Shown here piece by piece: positions 32,166-40,502 of a stretch of 64,000 bases of DNA. Within the stretch, counting starts at the first letter, position 1. Each line of letters opens with the position of its first letter. The notes beneath the pieces are model-generated. The model saw nothing but the letters and a program-made list of their open reading frames with translations, was not told the DNA's origin and made no database searches. The stretch comes from CAYJLF01 sp964371055. Lineage in GTDB: Bacteria; Eisenbacteria; RBG-16-71-46; CAIMUX01. The stretch lies in the NCBI GenBank assembly GCA_964371055.1, contig CAYJLF010000002.1, positions 248,001 through 312,000 of the forward strand, given 5' to 3'. A program made the position numbers and the translations under genes.

Positions 32166-35100
32166 ATGGACCTGATCAAACTCGAAATCGACGGAAAGCG
32201 CGTCATCGCGGATAACAGCCGGACGATCCTGGAAGTGGCGCGGGAGAACGGGATCGAATCGATTCCGACCCTCTGCCACGATGCGCAGCTCGAGCCGTTC
32301 GCCGCCTGCTTCGTCTGCGTGGTGAAGGTTCAGGGGGCGCGCACGCTCCTGCCGGCCTGCTCCACCAAGGTGTCAGCGGGGATGGTGGTGGAGACAAACA
32401 CGGCGGAAGTGCGGCGCGCGCGCAAGGCGTCGCTGGAGCTGATGCTCAGCAACCACTTTGCCGACTGCATCGGCCCCTGCCAGCTGGCCTGTCCCGCCGG
32501 GATCGACATCCAGGGGTACATCGCCCTGGCAGCCCTGGGCAATTACAGCGGAGCGATCCAGCTCATCAAGGAGAACAACCCGCTGCCGGCCGTCTGTGGG
32601 CGCGTCTGCACCCGTCCCTGCGAGGTCACGGGCTGCCGTCGTAACCTGATGGACGAAGCGGTGGGGATCGACTACATCAAGCGCTACGTGGCCGATCTCG
32701 ACCTGGGCCAGGACAAGCCCTGGCGCCCGGAGGTCACGGCGCCGAACGGCCGCAAGGTGGCGATCGTCGGAGGCGGGCCGGCGGGCCTCTCCTGCGCTTA
32801 CTACCTGGCGGTCCGCGGCTACGAAATCGACATCTTCGAAGGGCTCCCGGAGGCGGGCGGGATGCTGCGCTACGGAATCCCTGAGTATCGCCTGCCGAAG
32901 GAGGTTCTCGACCTCGAGATCAATCAGATCCTGGACCTCGGCGTGCGGCTCCACACCAACATGATGCTGGGCCGCGACTTCACGGTCGCGGGGTTGAAGG
33001 AGAGGGGATACGCGTCGGTCTTCCTCGGCATCGGGGCGTGGGAGAGCTCCAAGATGCGAGTGCAGGACGAGGAGACCGAGGGAGTGCTGCCCGGGATCGA
33101 CTTCCTCCGCGAATACGGCCTGCACCGCGCGACGCCGCTCTCCGGTCGCGTGCTGGTCGTCGGCGGCGGTAACACCGCGATCGATTGCGCCCGCACGGCG
33201 TTGCGCCTGGGGGCGGAGGAAGTGCGGCTGCTCTACCGGCGTACGCGGAAGGAGATGCCGGCCAACGAGATGGAGATCGTCGAGGCGGAGCACGAAGGCG
33301 TGCAGATGGACTTCCTCGTCGCTCCCGTCCGCGTGGTCAAGACGGACAACCGGGCCAGCGGGCTCGAGTGTCTCCGGATGGAGCTGGGCGAGCCCGACGC
33401 GAGCGGACGACGCAGTCCCAAGCCGGTGAAGGGTTCAGAGTTCACCATCGAGGGAGACTGGGTGATCGCCGCGATCGGCCAGGCCACCGAGGTGAAGAAG
33501 CTGATCGACGGCCGGGTGCCGCACATGCTGCCGCCCGGCGAGACTCTGAACCTCACCCGCTGGCAGACGATCCAGGTCAACGACAAGACCTTCGAGACGA
33601 CCGTCGAGGGGGTCTTCTCGGGGGGCGACGTCGTGACCGGCGCCGCGACCGCGATCGAGGCGATCGCCGCCGGCCGCAAGGCGGCCCACGCGATCCATAC
33701 CTACCTGACGGAGGGGAAGCCGCGGCCCGAGCCGCCGGAGTTCAACAGCCGCAAGGACGCCTTCCGCCAGGTGACCCAGGACGACCTGCCGGACGGCGCG
33801 CGGTATGCCCGCAAGGAGATGCCGGCGCTGCCGGTGGACGAGCGGATCCGGTCCTTCGTGGAGGTGGAGACAGGTTACTCGCGCGACGACGTGCAGAGCG
33901 AGGTGCACCGCTGCCTGGAGTGCGGCTGCGTCGCGCTCTTCGACTGCGACCTGCGGCGGTTCGCCACCGAGTACGAGGTCGACATCACCCGATTCCTCGG
34001 TGAAGCGCGGCAGTACAAGGTCGACCGGCGGCACCCGATGATCGAGCTGGATCCGAACAAGTGCATCCTCTGCGGACGCTGCGTGCGGATCTGCAGCGAG
34101 CTGGTCGGGGTCTCCGCCTACGGCTTCATCAACCGCGGCTTCAACACGGTGGTCAAGCCGGCTCTGGGCGAAGGGCTCCTCGAGACCGACTGCGTGACCT
34201 GCGGCCTCTGCATCTCGACCTGCCCGACCGGGGCGATCTCGGAGAAGGTGGCGCTGGCCAAGCCGGGACCCTGGGCGTGCGCCCCCGTCCCGACCGTCTG
34301 TGACTACTGCGGCGTCGGCTGCCGGCTGAACTTCGACACGCATGGCGACACGCTGGTCAAGGTCTCCCGACGCGAAGAGGGTCCGACCAGCGGGAATCAC
34401 TGCCGCAAGGGGAGGTTCGGCAGCAGCTACGTGCAGTCGGCGGAACGGCTTCGCGGGGCGGCCGTGCGCGTCGGGCGGGAGCTGCAGGAGACCTCGGTGG
34501 AGGATGCGCTCTCGCACGCCGCCATGCGCCTCAAGGAACTGCGCCGCAAGTACCAGCCGGACGAGATGGCGCTCTTTCTCTCTCCGCGCCTGACCAACGA
34601 GGAGGCCTATCTGGGCCAGAAGTTCGCCCGTCTCGCGCTGGGGACGCACCAGGTCGCGTCGATGGCCGACCTGGTCAACCGCGACCTTGCCGCCCCGGAG
34701 GTGGTCTCGACCGCGAGCTATGCCGACCTCGAGGACGCGCAAGCGATCATCGTCGCCGGAACCAGCCTGGCGGACGAACACTTCGTCGTCGACCTGATGG
34801 TGAAGAAGGCGATGCGGAAAGGGGCGAAGCTGATCGTCTTCGGCGCGGAGACCGATCAGACCTCCCGCTTCGCCGACATCTTCGTGCGTACCCAGCCGGG
34901 GCGGGAACCTCACGCGGTCCTTGCGCTCATCCGCGCGGCGGCCGCTTCCCCAGGCGCAGCGGTGGACGAGAACCCGCGGCTGCAGGCCCGCCTGGCGGGA
35001 CGGGACACGGCCGCGCTCGCCGCCGCGGCGGGAGTCGACCCGTCCGACCTGGAGGGGGCCGCCGCGATCCTGGCGAAGAGCGTCATCAAGGTCCTTGTCA

Positions 35101-35957
35101 TGAACCTCGATCACCGAGGAGAACGCGTCGCTCAGGATGCCCGCTTCTACGCCGAAGCGGCCGCGGCGCTCGGCTGTGGACTCCTCGCGCTGCGCGAGAA
35201 GTCGAACGCGCAGGGTCTGGCCGACATGGGGGTGAGTCCCGCCTGGCTCCCGGGCTATGCCGGCGTGGACGACCCGGTGGCGCTCGAGGCGTTGGAAAAG
35301 GAATGGTGCGTCTCGCTGCGTGATCTGGGCGGAGCGCGGGCTGACCTCGCGACCAGGCTGCGCCAGAAGAAGATCAAAGTCGCGGTCGTGATCGGCGAGG
35401 ATCCGGTCGGGAACGAGAACTACCCGCGCGATCTCTGCGAGGGGCTCTGCGCCTCCGACTTCCTCCTGGTCTGCGATCTGGCCATGACCGCGACGGCCCG
35501 GCTGGCGAACGTGGTGCTGCCGTTGTCGAGCACCGCGGAGACCTCCGGAACCCTGACCAATCAGGCGCGCATGGTGCAGTCGCTCCGGGCCGCGGTCGCG
35601 CCGGTGGCGGGAGTCGAGACGTGGGACCTCCTCTGCCGGATCGCCGCGCAGATGGGGCATCGCTTCAAGATGAAGTACGCCTCGACGGACGAGATCCGGG
35701 CGGAGATCCGCCGCGTGATTCCCGCCTGGCGCGGGATCGTGGTCGACCACGCCGGAGCCGAAGGCGCCTGGCCGTCCGACGGTCCGCGCCTGCCGGCGGT
35801 CGCGTTCGACTACGCCCTGCTCGACCGGGCGCCGATCGAACCTCTGCCGACGCTCTACCTCGACTGGATGGAAGCGCGCTTCCAGCGGTGGTTCGACGCG
35901 GCGTTTCAGGCCGCGCGCCGCGCAGGGGAGCCGCAACTGGTGCAGATCGAGGGGTAG
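32166..35957 (+). CDS. Giant GltD-NuoG/formate-dehydrogenase-like fusion subunit without the catalytic Sec/Cys
   Basis: The protein has 1263 residues. Domains in order: [2Fe-2S] ferredoxin (about 30-70); Cys-rich GltD-type cluster domain (about 95-165, CIGPCQLACPAG); GltD-like FAD/NADPH module (about 197-520, VAIVGGGPAGLS and VVGGGNTAID); double [4Fe-4S] (about 633-690); molybdopterin-type [4Fe-4S] domain (CDYCGVGC, about 712); and a molybdopterin oxidoreductase core. The core follows FdhF/FdhA closely, but Val837 (MADLVNRDL) stands where formate dehydrogenases have Sec or Cys. The C-terminal molydopterin-binding domain also appears absent. Formate oxidation is therefore unlikely. I infer an electron-transfer subunit linking NADH (NuoF), NADPH/flavin (GltD) and ferredoxin, possibly bifurcating. 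The Shine-Dalgarno is GGAGGCGAGGAAG. Confidence 0.88.
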   Translation: MDLIKLEIDGKRVIADNSRTILEVARENGIESIPTLCHDAQLEPFAACFVCVVKVQGARTLLPACSTKVSAGMVVETNTAEVRRARKASLELMLSNHFADCIGPCQLACPAGIDIQGYIALAALGNYSGAIQLIKENNPLPAVCGRVCTRPCEVTGCRRNLMDEAVGIDYIKRYVADLDLGQDKPWRPEVTAPNGRKVAIVGGGPAGLSCAYYLAVRGYEIDIFEGLPEAGGMLRYGIPEYRLPKEVLDLEINQILDLGVRLHTNMMLGRDFTVAGLKERGYASVFLGIGAWESSKMRVQDEETEGVLPGIDFLREYGLHRATPLSGRVLVVGGGNTAIDCARTALRLGAEEVRLLYRRTRKEMPANEMEIVEAEHEGVQMDFLVAPVRVVKTDNRASGLECLRMELGEPDASGRRSPKPVKGSEFTIEGDWVIAAIGQATEVKKLIDGRVPHMLPPGETLNLTRWQTIQVNDKTFETTVEGVFSGGDVVTGAATAIEAIAAGRKAAHAIHTYLTEGKPRPEPPEFNSRKDAFRQVTQDDLPDGARYARKEMPALPVDERIRSFVEVETGYSRDDVQSEVHRCLECGCVALFDCDLRRFATEYEVDITRFLGEARQYKVDRRHPMIELDPNKCILCGRCVRICSELVGVSAYGFINRGFNTVVKPALGEGLLETDCVTCGLCISTCPTGAISEKVALAKPGPWACAPVPTVCDYCGVGCRLNFDTHGDTLVKVSRREEGPTSGNHCRKGRFGSSYVQSAERLRGAAVRVGRELQETSVEDALSHAAMRLKELRRKYQPDEMALFLSPRLTNEEAYLGQKFARLALGTHQVASMADLVNRDLAAPEVVSTASYADLEDAQAIIVAGTSLADEHFVVDLMVKKAMRKGAKLIVFGAETDQTSRFADIFVRTQPGREPHAVLALIRAAAASPGAAVDENPRLQARLAGRDTAALAAAAGVDPSDLEGAAAILAKSVIKVLVMNLDHRGERVAQDARFYAEAAAALGCGLLALREKSNAQGLADMGVSPAWLPGYAGVDDPVALEALEKEWCVSLRDLGGARADLATRLRQKKIKVAVVIGEDPVGNENYPRDLCEGLCASDFLLVCDLAMTATARLANVVLPLSSTAETSGTLTNQARMVQSLRAAVAPVAGVETWDLLCRIAAQMGHRFKMKYASTDEIRAEIRRVIPAWRGIVVDHAGAEGAWPSDGPRLPAVAFDYALLDRAPIEPLPTLYLDWMEARFQRWFDAAFQAARRAGEPQLVQIEG

Positions 35958-35987
35958 GGGGAAGAAGCCGGGGGTGGCCTGCTGCCG

Positions 35988-36800
35988 TCAGTTCCGATCG
36001 AGGCGTTGAGGCGGCCCTTCGGGATCCTTTCCGCGCCGGATCCACGCCCCCGCACCGAGCAGGCCGAGCCCGACCAGCATCATCGTCCAGGTGGCCGGCT
36101 CGGGGATGGGCGGCGGAGGTCCGGGCGAGTCCCCGTCGCCCCCGGGCGGAAAGACGATCACGGGGATGAACGGGACCAGGATCGGCAGCCAGATGCCGGG
36201 CGGAGACGAGATCGGCGTCACGACCGGGAGCGACGGGACCTCGATCTCGTCGAACTCCAGCGGCGAGGGCTCCGAGGCATCCGGCATGACAGGCCGCATC
36301 GGTAGCAGCGAGAGTCGATTCCCGCATCGGGCCCGCACCAGGTCGTCGCCGCCCGCCAGAACCTCCTCGCCGGCCGGCACGCGCTGTTTCTTCGCGGTCC
36401 AGTAGATGCCGCCATCCTTCCGGTAGGAGAGGTAGTACTCGCCGTCCCGTGAGAGGCGTGCCAATTGGAGCCGCCGCAGATCCAGCGCGCGGAAGTGGGC
36501 GGCGACCTCGGGGGCTCGCATCATGGCCTCCGCGAGTTCCGCCGCCGAGCGGATTCCGCCGGCGATGACGGAGTGGCGGTAGACGGGCTGCGTGGTCATG
36601 ATCGCCGGCGCCGCGCGCAACGGCTCGGGGACGTCGTCGCGCGGATAGGCCATCCAGGGGGCCGGGCCGGGATCCACATCCTGCGGAAGATGGACCGGGC
36701 CGTTCCGACCGTGATCATCGAGGAACAGCGTCGTGGAAATGCTGATCGTCGCCACGAAAAGGGCCGCCGCGGCGGCGGTGATTCGTTTGCGACCGGCCAT
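35988..36800 (-). CDS. PEP-CTERM-tailed exported protein with Pro/Gly-rich linker
   Basis: The protein has 270 residues. The N-terminal membrane-spanning signal (ITAAAAALFVATISISTTLF) begins after a short basic leader. The ectodomain (about 30-180) contains helical and Arg-rich segments and is not recognised. A Pro/Gly-rich linker (SPPGIWLPILVPF, then GGDGDSPGPPPP) leads to PEPATW, a hydrophobic helix (MMLVGLGLLGAGAWI) and basic RRGKD, the canonical PEP-CTERM sorting tail. The ATG at 36800 was chosen for GGAAGGACGGACACC upstream and because the preceding 71 codons look non-coding. A foldable segment at 36904-36952 lies in the probable leader. Confidence 0.75.
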   Translation of the reverse strand: MAGRKRITAAAAALFVATISISTTLFLDDHGRNGPVHLPQDVDPGPAPWMAYPRDDVPEPLRAAPAIMTTQPVYRHSVIAGGIRSAAELAEAMMRAPEVAAHFRALDLRRLQLARLSRDGEYYLSYRKDGGIYWTAKKQRVPAGEEVLAGGDDLVRARCGNRLSLLPMRPVMPDASEPSPLEFDEIEVPSLPVVTPISSPPGIWLPILVPFIPVIVFPPGGDGDSPGPPPPIPEPATWTMMLVGLGLLGAGAWIRRGKDPEGPPQRLDRN

Positions 36801-37116
36801 GGTGTCCGTCCTTCCCCGGCTGGCCAGGAGTCGAGAGCGACTGGCGGCGAAAGAACTCCTTCGCGTCAGCCCCGGGTCCCGCCGCGCACCCGTTTCTTCG
36901 GTTCCAACCCTGCGTTTCTGCACGTCGCCGTGCGTACTGCACGGTGGGTTGGAGGAAGCGGGCACGATGCGACCGCGCCCTGACCGGCCAAGTTCCCATT
37001 CTGACTCGCTCACCGTCGTCCGTCGGGTGTGAAAGACGATGGCGACGCGAGTCCGCGAAGCCTCTACACGACCTCTCTATGCAACCACCGTGCCGGTGCG
37101 GCCGGCGGCGACATCT
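36801..37116. other. 316-base gap with foldable leader
   Basis: This is the intergenic space between the PEP-CTERM gene (minus, start 36800) and the end of the aldehyde dehydrogenase gene (minus, 37117). No coding sequence is convincing here. It holds the inverted repeats at 36904-36952 and the upstream leader of the PEP-CTERM gene. I found no clear promoter. Confidence 0.5.
36904..36952 (-). other. Candidate structured RNA leader with alternative stems
   Basis: On the minus strand, CCAACCC (from 36952) pairs with GGGTTGG (to 36904), enclosing a second stem CCGTGC/GCACGG (36944-36939 with 36933-36928). One arm of that inner stem can instead pair with GTGC (36923-36920), so two mutually exclusive folds exist. 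It lies about 105 bases upstream of the PEP-CTERM start. It resembles no riboswitch class I can confirm; the cyclic-di-GMP class was considered, but key motifs do not match. Confidence 0.35.
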
Positions 37117-38487
37117 TCAGGTTCCGATCCAGACCGCCTTCGTGTTCACGAACTCCCTCAGACCATGGTAGCTCAATTCACGCCCGTAGCCGGACATTTT
37201 TACCCCTCCGAACGGCAGGCGCGGATCGCTCTTGACGATGCCGTTGACGAAGACGCACCCGGCTTCGACCCGGGAGACCAGGCGCTCGGCCCGTTCCGGA
37301 GTCCGGCTCCAGATGCTGGCGCCGAGGCCGTAGCGACTCGCGTTGGCGAGTTCCAGGGCCTCCTCATCGGACGTTGCCCGGATGACCGCTGCCAGGGGGC
37401 CGAAGGTCTCTTCGTCGAAGGCGGCCATCCCCGGCCGCACCCGATCGAGGAGCGTCGGAGCGTAGTACCAGCCGGGGCGGTCGGGCCGGTAGCCTCCGGT
37501 GACCAGGAGCGCGCCCCGTTCGATCGAGGCCTTCACCTGGCGGTCGAGATCGTCGACGAGGTCGGGTCGGGCCAAAGGACCCAGGCGGACCGACCGATCG
37601 GCCGGGTCGCCCAGCGGCAGCTTCTCCAGTTCTCTCGAGAGCGCAGCCACGAAGGCGTCAGCGATCGAGTCGGCCACGATGAAGCGCTTCGCGGCGATAC
37701 AGCTCTGTCCCGTATTGACGGTTCGCCCCCGCGCGGCCCACTCCGCGGCGTGGAGCGGGTCGGCGTCGTCCAGCACGATGAACGGATCGCTCCCCCCCAG
37801 TTCCAGCACCGTCTTCTTCAGCCTTCGCCCGGCCGCGGCCGCGACCGCCGAACCCGCCGCCTCGCTCCCCGTCAGCGTCGCGGCCCGGACGACCGGGCTG
37901 GACAACACGAGCTCCACCTGGCGGGCGGAGATCAGGAGAGTTTGGAAGAGACCGGCGGGGAACCCGGCCGTGCGGAACATCTCCTCGATTCCGAGCGCAC
38001 AGCGCGGAACGTTGGAGGCGTGCTTGAGGAGCGCGGTGTTGCCGGCCATCAGGGCCGGCGCGGCGAAGCGGAAGACCTGCCAATAGGGGAAGTTCCACGG
38101 CATGACGGCCAGGATCGTCCCCAGGGGATCATGGCGCACATAGCTCCGCGCCGCATCGGTCGCGACCGGCTCGGAGGCGAGCATCGAGGCGGCGTGCTCC
38201 GCGTAGTATTCACAGACCCAGGCACACTTTTCGGCCTCGGCTTCCCCCTCCGTCACCGGCTTGCCCATCTCGCGGGCCATCAAGAGGGCGTGAGCCGACT
38301 TGCGCGTCCGTAGCTCCGTCGCGAGGCGGCGCATGAGACCGCTGCGGTGTTCGATCGGTGTCTCACGCCAAGCCAGGCCGGCCGTCTGCGCGAGCGTGAG
38401 CGACCTGGCGATGTCGTCGTCACCGAGGGGGGCGAAACTCTCGACCAATTCCCCCGTGGCGGGGTTGTGGGATTCGATCAGCGCCAC
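37117..38487 (-). CDS. gabD: NAD(P)-dependent succinate-semialdehyde/aldehyde dehydrogenase
   Basis: The protein has 456 residues. The ALDH superfamily fold is evident from PWNFPYWQVFRFAAPAL (cofactor region), LTGSEAAGSAVAAAAGR, catalytic Glu in LELGGSDPFIVLDDADP, and the nucleophile Cys in NTGQSCIAAKRF. The C-terminal end FGGVKMSGYGRELSYHG is typical of succinate-semialdehyde dehydrogenases. It oxidises semialdehydes to acids, for example succinate semialdehyde in GABA breakdown; specificity is inference. The GTG at 38487 was chosen because AGGAG lies eight bases upstream; an ATG at 38589 would add 34 unlike residues. No GABA transaminase is nearby. Confidence 0.88.
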   Translation of the reverse strand: MALIESHNPATGELVESFAPLGDDDIARSLTLAQTAGLAWRETPIEHRSGLMRRLATELRTRKSAHALLMAREMGKPVTEGEAEAEKCAWVCEYYAEHAASMLASEPVATDAARSYVRHDPLGTILAVMPWNFPYWQVFRFAAPALMAGNTALLKHASNVPRCALGIEEMFRTAGFPAGLFQTLLISARQVELVLSSPVVRAATLTGSEAAGSAVAAAAGRRLKKTVLELGGSDPFIVLDDADPLHAAEWAARGRTVNTGQSCIAAKRFIVADSIADAFVAALSRELEKLPLGDPADRSVRLGPLARPDLVDDLDRQVKASIERGALLVTGGYRPDRPGWYYAPTLLDRVRPGMAAFDEETFGPLAAVIRATSDEEALELANASRYGLGASIWSRTPERAERLVSRVEAGCVFVNGIVKSDPRLPFGGVKMSGYGRELSYHGLREFVNTKAVWIGT

Positions 38488-38756
38488 TGGTGGACTCCTC
38501 GCCAGATGGAAGACGAAACTTCCGGCCGGAAAAGCGCCTCTCTGGTCGCACGCCCGGAGTCCGGGCGGACCCGCCGGATTCTCCGGCACCCTGCTGGGGT
38601 CGATCGACCCGGGTCCACTCTACGACGTCCGGGCCGGCGCGACAAGGTGCGGCGGCGTGGTCTCGCTCCGGCCGGGGCCGCATCGGAATGCGCTTCCGGC
38701 TCGCGCCCGATCGGTCTAACCTGACGGCGCGCTGACTTTACCTTGCAGGAGAGGAG

Positions 38757-40502
38757 ATGCCCCTGGACGCGTCTCAGGAAGACCGATCGATCGGACCGCA
38801 TCCGACGCCCGATGGAACGCCCGGCGGAATCCAGGCGCAGGCGGAGGGAGCTTCGAACGATTTTCGGGAGCTGGCGCGACGGATCCTCCACCTCGCCAAC
38901 GCCGCGGGACCCGGAGGGGAATTCGAGCGCGAAGTCGCACGCCACTGGCTGGAGGCGGCCGGCTGCACGAGCCTCGAGTTCACCCTGGAGCGGGAGTTTG
39001 GCGCCACGCGCAACCGGGTGCGGCGTTCGGCGACGGGCGAGGTGCGTCTCGAGGCGTTGCCGCCGTGGGAGGGGCTGTCGCTTCCGATCCCTGATCCGCT
39101 CCTCACGGTGGACGAGTCGGTCGCGCCGGGAACCGGGGTCAGGCCGCCCGACCTGCTCGGGTCCGAGGCGTTGCAGGCGCACTTTCCGCTCGCTGCCGGA
39201 CGGCGGCGGGTCGGCTGGGTCTCGATGGGTGGGGAGCGGCCGGCCTTCTCGGTTCGGGAGGAGGAGTTCCATCGCGCCATCGCCGAGATGGTGGCGTTGG
39301 CACTCGTCAACCGGCGGACGCAGTGGGCACTGCGCGAGCGGGTCAAGGAATTGACCTGCCTCTACGGGATCTCCCGGCTGACCGAGAAGGACGAAGCCCC
39401 CCTCGATGAAATCCTGCATGGTGTCCTCGCCTTGATCCCTCCTGGCTGGCAGTATCCCGAGGTGACGCAGGCGCGGATCGTGGTCGACGGAAAGCCCTTC
39501 TGCACCGCGGGTTTCCGTGAAGTCGCCCAGAGGCAGTCGGCGGAGATCATGGTGGCCGGAGAGAGGCGCGGCTCGGTCGAGGTGGTCTATGCCGAGCCGC
39601 GGCCGATCGCCGACGAGGGACCGTTCCTGCGCGAAGAGCGGAGCCTGATCGATGCGATCGCGACCAGCCTGGAGCTGATCCTCGAGCAACGACGCGCGGT
39701 CGTGGAACGGGGAAAACTCGAGGAGCAGCTCCGCCACGCGGATCGGCTGGCCACGATCGGGCAACTGTCCGCGGGAGTCGCGCACGAGTTGAACGAGCCC
39801 CTGGGGGCGATCCTGGGTTTCGCCCAGCTCGCGCGGCAGGCGGCGGGGCTCCCCGACCAGGCGGCGGCCGATGTCGACAAGATCATCGCCGCCGCGCTTC
39901 ATGCCCGCGAGGTGGTTCGCAAGTTGATGCTCTTCGCGCGCCAGACCCCTCCGCGCAAGTCTCGCGTCAGCCTCAACGAGTTGGCGGAGGAGGGACTCTA
40001 CTTCCTTGAGGCGCGGGGAGCTCGACAGGAGGTCAAGTTGGTCCGGGACCTCGATCGCGAGCTGCCGCGCGTGACCGCTGATCGGGGACAGATGCAGCAG
40101 GTGCTCGTCAATCTGGTGGTCAACGCCGTCCAGGCGATGCCGGACGGAGGCACGCTGACCATCCGTACCCGCCGAGAAAGTGGAGCCGTTGCCCTGATCG
40201 TCGAGGATACCGGCGTCGGGATGGAACCGGAGGTGCGGAGCCAGATCTTCGTTCCCTTCTTCACGACCAAGGATGTCGGGCAGGGGACCGGTCTCGGGTT
40301 GTCGGTCGTGCACGGGATCGTCAGTGCGCACGGAGGGACGATCATGGTCGAGAGCGCGCCTCGGAGAGGCTCGCGGTTCGAGATCCGGCTGCCGCTGGCG
40401 GAGGATGGAGAGGGCGAGGACGTGCGAAGCGACTCCGGGAGCACGGGCTCGGCGGTCCCGCCACCGGGGCCCGGAGAACGCAGGGGAGGACGGGGAGCAT
40501 GA
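38757..40502 (+). CDS. Cytoplasmic sensor histidine kinase with GAF-like input
   Basis: The protein has 581 residues without transmembrane helices. An N-terminal region with GAF-like strands (about 60-190 and 215-315) is followed by a coiled segment. The kinase core has H box GVAHELNEPLGAI (phospho-His), N box NLVVNAVQAMPDGG, G1 EDTGVGM, F box FVPFFTTKD and G2 GTGLGLSVVHGI, all apparently intact. The C-terminal 35 residues are acidic and Pro/Gly-rich. It senses a soluble signal, unknown. The next gene starts four bases before its stop (ATGA arrangement at 40499), so kinase and regulator are cotranslated. Confidence 0.88.
   Translation: MPLDASQEDRSIGPHPTPDGTPGGIQAQAEGASNDFRELARRILHLANAAGPGGEFEREVARHWLEAAGCTSLEFTLEREFGATRNRVRRSATGEVRLEALPPWEGLSLPIPDPLLTVDESVAPGTGVRPPDLLGSEALQAHFPLAAGRRRVGWVSMGGERPAFSVREEEFHRAIAEMVALALVNRRTQWALRERVKELTCLYGISRLTEKDEAPLDEILHGVLALIPPGWQYPEVTQARIVVDGKPFCTAGFREVAQRQSAEIMVAGERRGSVEVVYAEPRPIADEGPFLREERSLIDAIATSLELILEQRRAVVERGKLEEQLRHADRLATIGQLSAGVAHELNEPLGAILGFAQLARQAAGLPDQAAADVDKIIAAALHAREVVRKLMLFARQTPPRKSRVSLNELAEEGLYFLEARGARQEVKLVRDLDRELPRVTADRGQMQQVLVNLVVNAVQAMPDGGTLTIRTRRESGAVALIVEDTGVGMEPEVRSQIFVPFFTTKDVGQGTGLGLSVVHGIVSAHGGTIMVESAPRRGSRFEIRLPLAEDGEGEDVRSDSGSTGSAVPPPGPGERRGGRGA

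Noticed and set aside
30344..32206. 620-codon minus-strand frame opposite nuoF
   Set aside because: Shadow of a strongly conserved gene; composition is typical of GC-rich antisense.
33435..35936. 833-codon minus-strand frame opposite the GltD-Fdh fusion
   Set aside because: Antisense shadow; Arg/Gly/Pro-rich composition and no recognisable domain.
32166..35957. Active formate dehydrogenase
   Set aside because: Val stands at the Sec/Cys position and the C-terminal pterin-binding domain appears missing.
36880..36970. Cyclic-di-GMP class I riboswitch upstream of the PEP-CTERM gene
   Set aside because: The conserved GEMM-type blocks and receptor pattern are not matched; only generic stems are present.
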